From NCBI GenBank assembly GCA_964246985.1, contig CAXTSE010000001.1, positions 248,001 through 312,000 on the forward strand: a DNA stretch of 64,000 nt, read 5' to 3'. Numbering within the stretch: position 1 is the first letter of the stretch; every line of letters begins with the position of its first letter. Shown here in pieces: positions 53,054 through 61,950 of the stretch. Source of the stretch: CAXTSE01 sp964246985. GTDB lineage: Bacteria > Actinomycetota > Actinomycetes > Actinomycetales > Microbacteriaceae. Below the pieces are notes generated by a model. That model had not been told where the DNA came from and did no database searches. It saw only the letters and a program-made list of their open reading frames with translations. Both the position numbers and the translations under genes were made by a program.

Positions 53054-54520
53054 ATGCCTGTCGTCGCGGGCGTGGACAGCTCAACGCAGTCCTGCACCAT
53101 CGAACTCCGAGACGCTGACACCGGGACCCTGCTCAGCAGCGGCCGCGCGCCGCACCCCCGGACCAGTCCTCCGCGCAGCGAGCAGTCGGCCGACGCATGG
53201 TGGGACGCACTGCGGATAGCGCTGAGCGTCGCCGTCGACGGTGCAGGGATCGCCGCTGCCGAAATCCGCGCGATCAGCGTGGCAGCGCAGTGCCACGGAC
53301 TGGTGATGACGGACGCTGCCGGCCGACCGCTTCGTGACGTGAAGCTGTGGAACGACACCACCTCTGCGCCGCAATCCGCCAGCATGATCGCCGACTTCGG
53401 GCTTGAGAACTGGGTGCGTGCCGTCGGATCCTCTCCGTTGCCCGCCTTCACCATCACGAAGCTCGCGTGGATCGCCGAACACGAGCCCGCGTTGCTCGGC
53501 GGCCTCGCCGGTGTGATGGTGCCCCACGACTACCTCACTTTCCGACTGACCGGTCGTCGGGTGACCGACAGGTCCGATGCGTCGGGAACCGGCTTCTATG
53601 CGAGCCATGAGGGTCGCTGGCGCATCGACCTGCTCGAGAAGTATGTCTCCTGGGAGGTCGACTGGGACGCCGTTCTTCCCGTCGTCCTCGGCCCCGAGGA
53701 GACAGCGGGTACGATTCGCTCCGAGGTCGCGGCGGATCTCGGGCTCTCGACCGCAGTCGTCGTCGGCCCCGGCGCAGGCGACCAGCACGCGGGTGCGGCT
53801 GGGTTGGGCATGCGAGACGGCGAAGTCGCCTACAGCCTCGGGACATCGGGAGTGGTGCTGGCGACCACCCGTGGCCCCGTCTTCGACTCTCTCGGCGACG
53901 TCAACGGGGTGTCCAGCATCACCGGCGGGTACCTCCCATTAGTCTGCACCCTGAACTCCACGAAGGTCACCGACACAATGTCGAGATGGCTAGGCGTCTC
54001 GCTCGACGAGTTGTCGACTCTCGCTCTCGCGGCTCCCGACACTGCAGATCGACCCGTGTTCGCGGCCTACCTCGACGGTGAGCGATCCCCCAACCGGCCC
54101 GGCGCGACCGGGGTGCTCGGCGGCCTCACCAACAACACCACGCGAGAAGATCTGGCGCGCTCCGCATTCGAGGGAGTGCTGTTCGGTCTGGTCCGAGGTC
54201 ACGATCGCATCCGTGCGACAGGAGCGATGGCAGACGGGACAGTGCTCGCCATGGGTGGCGGAGCGCGATCCCCGGCCTACAGGCAACTCCTCGCCGACAT
54301 CCTGCAACGCGAGGTCGTGGTGAGGGACGCGCTGGAGGCGACCGCTCGCGGCGCCGCGATCCAGGCCGCGGCAGTCTTAGGTGGCGGCACCGTGGAGCAG
54401 GTGCGCGACGCCTGGACCCCCGCAGTGGTGAGCCGCGCCGCGCCGCGTCCCTCCGTGTCAGCGGTGCGCGAGCGCTACAGCGAACTGGCAGCTTGGTCGC
54501 AGCTCGATCGCCCCGACTAG
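53054..54520 (+). CDS. FGGY-family carbohydrate kinase (xylulokinase-like)
   Basis: 488 residues with FGGY_N (VAGVDSSTQSCTIELRDADT, SVAAQCHGLVMTDAAGRPLR, LWNDTTSAPQ) and FGGY_C (VVVGPGAGDQHAGAAGLGM, LAMGGGARSPAYRQLLAD). It phosphorylates the imported sugar with ATP, in xylulokinase relatives at O-5 of D-xylulose. AAAGGAGG lies six bases before the ATG. Its end overlaps the convergent SorC regulator gene by four bases. Confidence 0.87.
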   Translation: MPVVAGVDSSTQSCTIELRDADTGTLLSSGRAPHPRTSPPRSEQSADAWWDALRIALSVAVDGAGIAAAEIRAISVAAQCHGLVMTDAAGRPLRDVKLWNDTTSAPQSASMIADFGLENWVRAVGSSPLPAFTITKLAWIAEHEPALLGGLAGVMVPHDYLTFRLTGRRVTDRSDASGTGFYASHEGRWRIDLLEKYVSWEVDWDAVLPVVLGPEETAGTIRSEVAADLGLSTAVVVGPGAGDQHAGAAGLGMRDGEVAYSLGTSGVVLATTRGPVFDSLGDVNGVSSITGGYLPLVCTLNSTKVTDTMSRWLGVSLDELSTLALAAPDTADRPVFAAYLDGERSPNRPGATGVLGGLTNNTTREDLARSAFEGVLFGLVRGHDRIRATGAMADGTVLAMGGGARSPAYRQLLADILQREVVVRDALEATARGAAIQAAAVLGGGTVEQVRDAWTPAVVSRAAPRPSVSAVRERYSELAAWSQLDRPD

Positions 54521-55467
54521 TCGAGGAGTGCTGCCGCCGTCGTCGAGTCAGTCACCAGTGTGTGCACGAGTCCACTCCGGAGGGTGGCCCGGATCGCATC
54601 CACTTTTCCCGGACCGCCAGCCACCGCGATGACCTCGCCGACGGCTCGTAGTTGGTCGGCGCGGATCGCGATCGTGCGCTCTAGCGCCGATGCCTCGATG
54701 ACCGCACCCTGGGCGTCCAGAACACAGGAGCCCACGTCGGCGACGGCTCCGGATTCGGCTAGAGCGTCACGGGACGCGTCGTCGAACTCGCGGTAGAGCG
54801 ACGACTCTCCTGACGTCCAGGCGCCGATGCCTATGAGCGCAACCGTCACCCTGTCGAATCGCTCCATCGTTGGCGCCAGGCTCGGGTCGTTGCGCAGTTG
54901 TTCCGCCATTGCGACCGACCCGACGATGAACGGTGCGTGCAGCGGAAAGGCACGGCCGCGCGACACCGTAGCGAGCCGTCGGACGAGCTCGACCCCGTTT
55001 ACGTCGAGCTTCGACGATGAGACCCCGCCCACGAGTTGAACGACGTCCGCCGGTGCGAGTTCGGCGACAGCCTCGACGACCTGTTCGAGAGTCGAACCCC
55101 AGGTGATGCCAAGCACGTCCTCGCGCGAGATCCGGCCGGCGAGCACCCTGGCCGCGGCGGATCCGAGTAGCCGGAGGGTATCCGTGTGGGCGTCGTCTCC
55201 CGCGACCGCGGCGATGCAGCGACGTATGCCGAACTTCCGTGCGACGAGGTCGCCCAGGTCGAGGTCGAGACCGGACGGTACATCTACCTGGATGCGCGCG
55301 ATGCCCTGCTCTCGGGCCTCGTCGATGAGGCGGGCGACCCTGAATCGCGAGATTCCCAGCTCGTCGGCTATCTCGCTCTTCGACTTGCCGTCGAGGTAGT
55401 AACGGCGGGCAGCAATTGCCATCTCCCAGGCGCTGGTTCGACGGGGCACGGCGTCGGACTGCGACAT
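54517..55467 (-). CDS. SorC/DeoR-type sugar-binding transcriptional regulator
   Basis: 316 residues: helix-turn-helix RRYYLDGKSKSEIADELGIS followed by RFRVARLIDEAREQG, then a SorC sensor domain (VLGITWGSTLEQVVEAVAEL, DVVQLVGGVSSSKLDVNG, VIAVAGGPGKVDAIRATLRS). It is a paralogue of the regulator encoded at 47581-48552. The ATG at 55467 has GAGGGGAAG upstream. It is divergent from the E2-E1 operon, with two palindromes in between, and probably senses a phosphorylated intermediate of the sugar pathway. Confidence 0.88.
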   Translation of the reverse strand: MSQSDAVPRRTSAWEMAIAARRYYLDGKSKSEIADELGISRFRVARLIDEAREQGIARIQVDVPSGLDLDLGDLVARKFGIRRCIAAVAGDDAHTDTLRLLGSAAARVLAGRISREDVLGITWGSTLEQVVEAVAELAPADVVQLVGGVSSSKLDVNGVELVRRLATVSRGRAFPLHAPFIVGSVAMAEQLRNDPSLAPTMERFDRVTVALIGIGAWTSGESSLYREFDDASRDALAESGAVADVGSCVLDAQGAVIEASALERTIAIRADQLRAVGEVIAVAGGPGKVDAIRATLRSGLVHTLVTDSTTAAALLD

Positions 55468-55542
55468 GCTCTTCCCCTCGTCGGCGGTCACGCGACCGAG
55501 TCCAGTTTGACGCAACGCGGCGCGCTGACTAACCTGGCCAAG

Positions 55543-55574
55543 TGCTCAGTCGAGCATGCAACGCTCATTTGAGC
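55543..55574. promoter_or_regulatory. Two operator palindromes before the E2 gene
   Basis: TGCTC-AGTC-GAGCA at 55543-55556 and GCTCA-TT-TGAGC at 55563-55574, spaced about two helical turns centre to centre. The second nearly equals the GCTCATATGAGC palindrome at 48664-48675, tying both operons to the same or paralogous SorC regulators. Confidence 0.65.
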
Positions 55575-55587
55575 ACAGGAGACTTGG

Positions 55588-56805
55588 GTGCACGAGATTC
55601 GCGTCCCCGCCACCGGGAATGCCGGCGAGGATGCCGTGCTGCTGGACTGGCTTGTCGAGCCCGGTGCAGAGGTCAGTGAGGGCGACACGATCGTCACCCT
55701 CGAGACCGCGAAAGCGACGCACGATGTCGTCGCCACGGCGACCGGCGTGCTGTTGGCCCGCTACTCCGATCAGGGTGACGACGCCCCCGAGCACGCTCTG
55801 CTCGCGGTCATCGGCGCGGCAGGCGAGACGCCTCCCGATGGCGCCCCGCTGAGCAGGGGCACGGAGTCCGCGGCCACCCTCTCCGCCCCGGTGGGTGCGG
55901 GGGCAGAGGCCACGGACGCCCACGCCGCCCCGCTCGACGGGTCTCGCATCTCCCCGCGAGCAGCGATCCTCGCCGGGCGCAACGGCATCGATCCCGCCCT
56001 GCTCACAGGCAGCGGTCCCCGTGGACGGATCATCGTGCTCGACGTGATCGCAGCCAAGCAGGCAGCGTCGACGGCAACAGCCCCCTCCCCAGCAGCTGTA
56101 CACGCTGCCCCTTCTGACAGCGACGCCTCGTCGTACGACTCGGTTCGAGTCTCGGGAGCACGCAAGGTCACCGCGCAGCGGATGCACGCCTCCTTGCAGA
56201 ACAGCGCGCAGGTCACGCTCACCCGATACGCCGACGCGGGTCCGCTCACCGCCTACCTGCGCCGCCTGCGCGAAGCGACCCCGGATCTCGGCCTGCCGAG
56301 GCTCTCTGTCAACGACCTCGTCCTCTTCGCTACGGCGCGCGCGGTAGCGCGACACCCGGAGGCGAACGCGACCTTCGACTGGGACGAGATCCGCCGCTAT
56401 CGTCGGGTCGACCTCGGTTTCGCCGTCGACACCGGGGCCGCGCTACTCGTACCGGTGCTTCAGGATGCTGGGTCGATGAGTCTGGCCGACCTCGCCCGCG
56501 CGGGGTCGGCAGCCATCGAGAAGGCACGCGCTGGGACACTCACCCCGGAAGACGTGTCGGGTGGCACCTTCACGGTGAGCAACCTCGGCGGAATGGGCGT
56601 CCATTGGTTCACCCCGGTCCTGAATCCACCCCAGGTCTGCATCCTCGGCGTCGGGCGCGCGCTGCCGTCGAGCCCGGTCGGCCCCGACCTCATGCCGCTC
56701 TCACTCACCTTTGACCACCGCGCTCTCGACGGCGCCGCCGCTGCCGCGGTTCTCGCCGACATCGCGGCATCCATCGAGACCGTCGACGTCGTCGCCGCCC
56801 TCTGA
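55588..56805 (+). CDS. Lipoyl acyltransferase E2 of a 2-oxo-acid-type dehydrogenase
   Basis: 405 residues: lipoyl domain 1-75 with the lipoylated Lys42 in LETAKATHD, a peripheral subunit-binding domain at ~112-148 (ISPRAAILAGRNGIDPALLT), Ala-rich linkers, and the catalytic acyltransferase domain with LTFDHRALDGAAAAA (His-Asp-Gly). It transfers an acyl group from E1 to CoA. The start is a GTG with AGGAG eight bases upstream. E1 follows 17 bp later; no dihydrolipoamide dehydrogenase gene is in the window, so E3 must be shared. Confidence 0.88.
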   Translation: MHEIRVPATGNAGEDAVLLDWLVEPGAEVSEGDTIVTLETAKATHDVVATATGVLLARYSDQGDDAPEHALLAVIGAAGETPPDGAPLSRGTESAATLSAPVGAGAEATDAHAAPLDGSRISPRAAILAGRNGIDPALLTGSGPRGRIIVLDVIAAKQAASTATAPSPAAVHAAPSDSDASSYDSVRVSGARKVTAQRMHASLQNSAQVTLTRYADAGPLTAYLRRLREATPDLGLPRLSVNDLVLFATARAVARHPEANATFDWDEIRRYRRVDLGFAVDTGAALLVPVLQDAGSMSLADLARAGSAAIEKARAGTLTPEDVSGGTFTVSNLGGMGVHWFTPVLNPPQVCILGVGRALPSSPVGPDLMPLSLTFDHRALDGAAAAAVLADIAASIETVDVVAAL

Positions 56806-56821
56806 CCCGCAGAAAGCCGCC

Positions 56822-59284
56822 ATGCCCAAGGAACTGCTCATCGATCCCGCCGTCGTCCGCCAGACCGGACGTCTCGAGTTCGCTCCGATCCCCGTCAACG
56901 CCTACCGTTCGACGCTTGCCGCCGAGACGGAGCGGTACGGCGTCGACGCCCTCATCGGCATCGCGCGCGACATGATCGTCATCCGTGAGTTCGAGTTGAT
57001 GCTTGACTCCATCAAGAAGCAGGGCAGCTACAACGGCGTCGACTACGTACACGCCGGTCCCGCACACCTGTCGATCGGTCAAGAAGCATCCGCCGTCGGT
57101 CAGGCATTCGGGCTCGGTGTCGAGGATCGCGTGTTCGGCAGCCATCGCAGCCACGGCGAGGTCATCGCAAAGGGCCTGAGCGCCATCCGCACAGGGGACC
57201 TGGATCACATCCTCGCGGATATGCGCGCCTGGTCCGGTGGTGCGACCTGGACCGCGAGCGAACGCCTGATGCCCGGCGTCGATGAGCGAGCGGAGGCAGT
57301 CAACTTCCTTCTCTACGGCATGGCCGCCGAGACCTTCGGCCGTTCGACCGGATTCAATCGCGGACTCGGGGGAAGCATGCATGCCTTCTTCCCGCCGCTC
57401 GGCATCTATCCGAACAACGCGATCGTCGGGGGCTCCGCACCGCTCGCCACCGGTGCCGCTCTGCACAACCGACTCCGCAATGCGCCAGGAATCGTCGTTG
57501 CGAGCATCGGTGACGCCTCAACCGGATGCGGACCCGTCTGGGAGTCGTTCAACTTCGCCGGCATGGCTCAGCTGAAGACACTGATGGACGACGATCACCG
57601 AGGCGGATTGCCGGTGGTCTTCTTCATCGTCAACAACTTCTACGGCATGGGCGGTCAGACCATCGGCGAGACGATGGCCTATGACCGAGTTGCCCGGATC
57701 GCTGCCGGCGTCAACGCCGAGAGCATGCACGCCCAGACGATCGATGGCAACAACCCCCTCGCAGTCATCGACGCGATGGAGACGGCTCGCGTTCACCTCG
57801 AAGCCGGCGACGGACCCGTCCTCATCGACTGCCAGACCTACCGCCAGTCCGGCCACTCGCCGAGCGACGCGTCGTCGTACCGCTCCAAGGACGAACAGGA
57901 TCTCTGGGCGGCCGCCGACCCGATCGACAGCTACCTGACACATCTCGGCGATCTCGTAAGCGACGCCCAGCGCGCGCAGCTGGCCTCCGACGCCCAGCGA
58001 CTCGTCACAGCCGCCTTGCGCTCGGCGGTAGATCCAGATGCCTCGCCGCGGCTGTCGCTCCGTGCCGACCCGCAGGTGATGGCCTCTATCACGTTCGCGA
58101 ACACCGTGATCGATCTCGCTGACGCCCCGCGAGCCGAGGTGCTCGTCCCCCTGGAGCAGCTCTCCCGCACCGCTGCGCTCGCCCGCAAGTCGCGCACCGG
58201 AGTCGTCGACGGTGCCGAGCTCGGGAGCATGAAAGCCGTCACGTTCCGCGATGCGCTGTTCGAGTCCATCGCCGCCCACGCGGCTGCCGACGACAGGCTG
58301 GCCTTCTGGGGAGAGGAGAATCGCGACTGGGATGGCGCATTCGGCGTCTACCGCGGAATGACCGAGATGCTTCCCCGCCACCGGCTCTTCAACGCCCCGA
58401 TCTCGGAGGCAGCGATTGTCGGGACGGGAGTGGGCTTTGCCCTTGCGGGCGGTCGGGCGTGCGTCGAGCTGATGTACGCCGACTTCATCGGCCGGGCGGG
58501 CGACGAGATACTTAACCAGCTCGCAAAATGGCCCGCGATGTCCGGCGGTCTGATGCGGACACCGATGGTGCTGCGTGTGTCGGTGGGCAGCAAGTACGGC
58601 GCACAGCACTCGCAGGACTGGAGCTCGATGGTCGCGAGCGTGCCCGGTCTCAAGGTCGTGTTCCCCGCAACCCCACGGGATGCGAAGGGCTTGATGGCGA
58701 GCGCCCTCTCCGGCGACGATCCCGTGGTGTTCTTCGAGAGTCAGCGCCTGTATGACAGCGTCGAGACGGTGCACCCGGAGGGCATTCCCGCCGAGTACTA
58801 TCGCACCCCGATCGGAGAACCCGCCATCGTTCGCGAGGGGGGCGACCTGACGATCCTAACCGTCGGCGCGGCGCTCTACCGTGCTCTCGATGCGGCGAGG
58901 GAACTCGAGGCGACTCACGGGCTCACTGTCGAGATCATCGACGCCCGCAGCCTCGTCCCGTTCGACTACGAGAAGGTCCTCGCGTCTGTCGCGAAGACCG
59001 GGCGTCTGATGGTCGTGTCGGATGCCTGCCTGCGGGGCAGTTGGGCGACCACCGTCGCGAGCCGTGTTCAGCTCGAATCCTTCGACGACCTAGACGCGCC
59101 AGTCGTCACGCTCGGGGCCCGCAACTGGATCGCTCCGCCTGCCGAGCTCGAGTGGGACTACTTCGTCACCGCGCAGGACATTCTGGATGCGGTGCACACC
59201 CGCATCCTGCCGCTGGCTGGGCACGTTACGCAGGACGGTCCGGGGGCCGAGGGGTCACTGACGGAGTCGCGGCTGGGCCTGTGA
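56822..59284 (+). CDS. Thiamine-pyrophosphate dehydrogenase E1, alpha-beta fusion
   Basis: An 820-residue single-chain E1. The alpha half (1-~430) has GSHRSHGEVIAKG, GGSMHAFFPPLGI and the TPP motif GDASTGCGPVWES...VNNFYG. The beta half (~480-800) has TFRDALFESIAAH, FWGEENRDWDG, NAPISEAAIVGTGVGFALAG and VVFPATPRDAKGLM. It resembles acetoin or branched-chain 2-oxo-acid dehydrogenase E1 components, which decarboxylate or cleave a keto substrate and load the acyl group onto E2 lipoate. Its position in a sugar regulon suggests a sugar-derived diketone or 2-oxo acid. The ATG at 56822 is chosen; the longer frame would overlap E2. Confidence 0.88.
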   Translation: MPKELLIDPAVVRQTGRLEFAPIPVNAYRSTLAAETERYGVDALIGIARDMIVIREFELMLDSIKKQGSYNGVDYVHAGPAHLSIGQEASAVGQAFGLGVEDRVFGSHRSHGEVIAKGLSAIRTGDLDHILADMRAWSGGATWTASERLMPGVDERAEAVNFLLYGMAAETFGRSTGFNRGLGGSMHAFFPPLGIYPNNAIVGGSAPLATGAALHNRLRNAPGIVVASIGDASTGCGPVWESFNFAGMAQLKTLMDDDHRGGLPVVFFIVNNFYGMGGQTIGETMAYDRVARIAAGVNAESMHAQTIDGNNPLAVIDAMETARVHLEAGDGPVLIDCQTYRQSGHSPSDASSYRSKDEQDLWAAADPIDSYLTHLGDLVSDAQRAQLASDAQRLVTAALRSAVDPDASPRLSLRADPQVMASITFANTVIDLADAPRAEVLVPLEQLSRTAALARKSRTGVVDGAELGSMKAVTFRDALFESIAAHAAADDRLAFWGEENRDWDGAFGVYRGMTEMLPRHRLFNAPISEAAIVGTGVGFALAGGRACVELMYADFIGRAGDEILNQLAKWPAMSGGLMRTPMVLRVSVGSKYGAQHSQDWSSMVASVPGLKVVFPATPRDAKGLMASALSGDDPVVFFESQRLYDSVETVHPEGIPAEYYRTPIGEPAIVREGGDLTILTVGAALYRALDAARELEATHGLTVEIIDARSLVPFDYEKVLASVAKTGRLMVVSDACLRGSWATTVASRVQLESFDDLDAPVVTLGARNWIAPPAELEWDYFVTAQDILDAVHTRILPLAGHVTQDGPGAEGSLTESRLGL

Positions 59285-59323
59285 CTAGAACTGGCTGGAC
59301 AGGCGGGCCGGCGACGAAGTCGA

Positions 59324-59974
59324 CTAACTGACTGGAGTCCCAGTTCGCGCGATGAGGAAGATGCCGCGAACATTCGGATCTTTCAGAGTGTCGAGCATGA
59401 CCCGTGCTACGGAAGCTCGAGAGACAGAGGCGGGAAAACAAGTGCGGCGCACATCGGAGAGCGACACCGCCGTGGAGTCGGTTGCGCGCTTGTTTGTAAG
59501 CGGGCCGGCATGTATCACAGTCTCGCCAGCGTCGAGGATCAGTCCATCGGCAATGACCTTGTCGTCATACTCCGCGCCAAGCACCACTTTCAGTAGTTTG
59601 TGAGCGAGAAGACCTACGACGCCGGACGAGCGTCCCGTACCTACGGCACCAAGCCAAATGACGCGGGCCGGCTGTGCAGCAAGAAGCGCTCTGGCACCGG
59701 CTGCCAGCACCCCGGCGTCGTCCTTCGATCGCGATCCGAGGCCGGACATGACGACGCTATCCGCGGTGATCGCGGCGGCGATCGACGCGGCGTCGCGCAC
59801 GTCACCTTCGTGCACTGTCAGCCTCGGGTGCGGCGCGTGGTCGTAACGCGATCGATCGCGAACGAGGGCGTGTACGTCGTGTCCGCGGCTTAAGGCCTCG
59901 TCGACCAGAAGGGTTCCCGTGGCTCCGCTTGCGCCGAGTACAACAACTCGACGCCGCGATTCCGCCACGATCAT
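59324..59974 (-). CDS. NAD(P)-binding atypical SDR protein
   Basis: A 216-residue Rossmann protein: VVVLGASGATGTLLVDEAL dinucleotide-binding motif, DVHALVRDRSR, LTVHEGDVRDAASI and VIWLGAVGTGRSSGVVGLL, as in NmrA/YwnB-like NAD(P)H-binding reductases or redox sensors. The substrate is unknown. Its start overlaps the stop of the monophosphatase-like gene by four bases, so both are likely cotranscribed. Confidence 0.82.
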   Translation of the reverse strand: MIVAESRRRVVVLGASGATGTLLVDEALSRGHDVHALVRDRSRYDHAPHPRLTVHEGDVRDAASIAAAITADSVVMSGLGSRSKDDAGVLAAGARALLAAQPARVIWLGAVGTGRSSGVVGLLAHKLLKVVLGAEYDDKVIADGLILDAGETVIHAGPLTNKRATDSTAVSLSDVRRTCFPASVSRASVARVMLDTLKDPNVRGIFLIARTGTPVS

Positions 59975-60783
59975 TTGACACTCGCGAGGGCAAGGCGGGC
60001 TGGCTCATGAACGCCGACGGCGGCGAGCAGAATTGTGTCGGCTCCGGGCGCCCAGGGGTTACCGGCGATGGTCGTCACGACACCTCCGGCTTCAGTGGTC
60101 AGCAGTACCCCCGCGGCCACCCCACCCAGGTTCGGCTCGTACTGCCAGAACGCGTCAATATGGCCCGTGGCAACAGCGAGAATCGAGAACGTCGAAGGCA
60201 CCTGCACGCGCACCAGGAGTGCATTCCCAAGCATCACGGTGACGGACTCCCCAATGCGTCGGTAGGTGTTGACCTGCCCCGCCTCGGCCTGACCGGTGCC
60301 CACGATAGCGACTTCGAGACCCTGCTTCACGGACGTACGCATCGACGCTCCGTTTACGTACGCGCCGCCATTACGCACCGCCGTGAAGGTGAGATCACCA
60401 ACGGGCTGCCGGACCACCGCCACTACCGGCAGTCCATCGCGGATGAGCGCGATCGAGACGCCCCACTCTGGGAGTCCGTGTACGTGATTGACGTTGCCCT
60501 CGACCGTGTCGACCACCCACCACTCCCCAGTGGGCAGTGGGCCAGTCTCCTGCTCGCGTTCCATCCAGCGTGCATTCGGCACCTTCTGCCCGAGCTCTTC
60601 GCGGAGTCCGGCTGACGCGGCGGCCTCGTTTGCGCGTATGGCGGCGATCATGTCAAGGCGATCAGCCGGTCTCTTCGACTCGGCAAAGCGCGCAAGCAGA
60701 CGATCGCCCGCCGCAGAAGCGATCCGTTCAACAGAATGCATCAGCTCGACGTCGCTCGGTTCTGCGCTGTCGCGGTACTGCAT
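59971..60783 (-). CDS. Inositol-monophosphatase-family protein with altered active site
   Basis: A 270-residue member of the Li+-sensitive phosphatase fold: EWWVVDTVEGNVNHVHGLPE aligns with the usual D-P-(I/L)-D-G-T-x-N-F signature, and GVAAGVLLTTEAGGVVT with the C-terminal W-D-x-A-A-G. The first motif reads D-T-V-E-G-N, with Glu95 for the second Asp, and the W-D pair of the last motif is L-G-G, so one metal ligand is missing. It may be a specialised or inactive paralogue. The ATG at 60783 has AAGGAG seven bases upstream; the frame upstream is ignored. Divergent from a LysR gene. Confidence 0.8.
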   Translation of the reverse strand: MQYRDSAEPSDVELMHSVERIASAAGDRLLARFAESKRPADRLDMIAAIRANEAAASAGLREELGQKVPNARWMEREQETGPLPTGEWWVVDTVEGNVNHVHGLPEWGVSIALIRDGLPVVAVVRQPVGDLTFTAVRNGGAYVNGASMRTSVKQGLEVAIVGTGQAEAGQVNTYRRIGESVTVMLGNALLVRVQVPSTFSILAVATGHIDAFWQYEPNLGGVAAGVLLTTEAGGVVTTIAGNPWAPGADTILLAAVGVHEPARLALASVK

Positions 60784-60834
60784 GGTTACTCCTTCGCTGG
60801 GATGTAAGACCACGCTAGGCACGCCGCTAGAATA

Positions 60835-60851
60835 AATACAGTGCATGTATT
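60835..60851. promoter_or_regulatory. LysR-type palindrome AATACA-N5-TGTATT
   Basis: A perfect inverted repeat AATACA-gtgca-TGTATT (T-N11-A type) lies between the divergent LysR and monophosphatase-like genes and overlaps the first possible LysR start codon. It probably is the regulator's binding site. Confidence 0.65.
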
Positions 60852-61777
60852 GCAACAATGAAATTAGTCTGCTGCATGTGGATCTCAACCTTCTAGTTGT
60901 GCTCGATGCACTGATCGAGCACGAGAGCGTGCGGGACGCGGCGGAATCCCTGCACCTGACCCCGCCGGCCGTTAGCCATGCACTGCGCCGACTGCGGCAA
61001 TGTACGGGCGACGACGTGCTGGTCCGGAACGGTAGGGTAATGATTCCAACACCACGTGCCTTGCAGCTTCGGGACGAAGTCAAGGAGTTGGTGACTCGCG
61101 CAACGCTCGTGCTCTCGCCGACCTCGACGCTGGACCTTGCGCGGCTCGAACGGTCGTTCGTGGTGAGGGGCAACGACGCCTTGCTCGGCGCAGTGGCCCC
61201 CGCGCTGATAGCGGAGGTCGCTCAGGCGGCGCCGAGTGTCACCCTTACCTTGCTGGGGGAGCAGCCCGTCGACGGACAGGAGCTCATTAGGGGCACGGCC
61301 GACCTCGAGATAGGTGGACCTCGGCCGCCATCCACCTCGTTGCGGTCTCGCACGATCGGTGAGGATCGACTGGTCGTCGCGATGCGTCGCGAGCATCCGC
61401 TCGCCGACCGCGGCAATCTGACATTGACAGAGTTTGCGGGGGCCATGCACGTCGTCGTCTCGCGCCGGGGCAGGCTGCGCGGTCCGATTGACGACGGCCT
61501 CGCCGCGGCGAACCTAAAGCGTCGTGTCGTCGCCTCGGTGCCGTCGACGGCGATCGCACTCGATGTCGTACGGCGCGGTGACGCTGTCACTGCTGTTGCG
61601 AGTCACCTAGTTCCGAACGAAAACCTTGCGGCCCTGCCGCTTCCGCTCGAGCTTGCTCCGCTTCCGGCGGTCATCACCTGGCACCGGCGGAACGAGTCGG
61701 ACCCGGCGCACCAGTGGCTGCGGGACCGAGTTGCCGATCTCCTGGCCGGGATACTCATCAAGCCGTCTGAATTTTGA
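60845..61777 (+). CDS. LysR-family transcriptional regulator
   Basis: 310 residues: winged HTH (LNLLVVLDALIEHESVRDAA, LTPPAVSHALRRLRQ) and a LysR effector-binding domain (FVVRGNDALLGAVAPALIAE, RLVVAMRREHPLADRGNLTL). The first ATG lies inside the palindrome at 60835-60851; a GTG at 60878 (reading VDLNLLVVLDAL, the usual LysR N-terminus) is an attractive alternative. It probably controls the divergent monophosphatase-SDR pair. Confidence 0.85.
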   Translation: MYCNNEISLLHVDLNLLVVLDALIEHESVRDAAESLHLTPPAVSHALRRLRQCTGDDVLVRNGRVMIPTPRALQLRDEVKELVTRATLVLSPTSTLDLARLERSFVVRGNDALLGAVAPALIAEVAQAAPSVTLTLLGEQPVDGQELIRGTADLEIGGPRPPSTSLRSRTIGEDRLVVAMRREHPLADRGNLTLTEFAGAMHVVVSRRGRLRGPIDDGLAAANLKRRVVASVPSTAIALDVVRRGDAVTAVASHLVPNENLAALPLPLELAPLPAVITWHRRNESDPAHQWLRDRVADLLAGILIKPSEF

Positions 61778-61950
61778 CTACGTTGACCGGTCTGTACGAG
61801 GTGCCGGCGTGGTTCACTTGCGCGTTCTCGGCTAGCGCCATCGAACGCGAACTCGGTAACGACCCCGTAGGGCGATTTGGTTGCGGAGCCCAGGCTTGAA
61901 TTCGTAGGCGGGTTGCTCATGCCCCAATCCAGGGCAAAGGAACGAATCGG

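Noticed and set aside
57518..58774. 418-residue minus-strand open frame within the E1 gene
   Set aside because: Antisense to conserved E1 alpha and beta motifs; composition is shadow-like.
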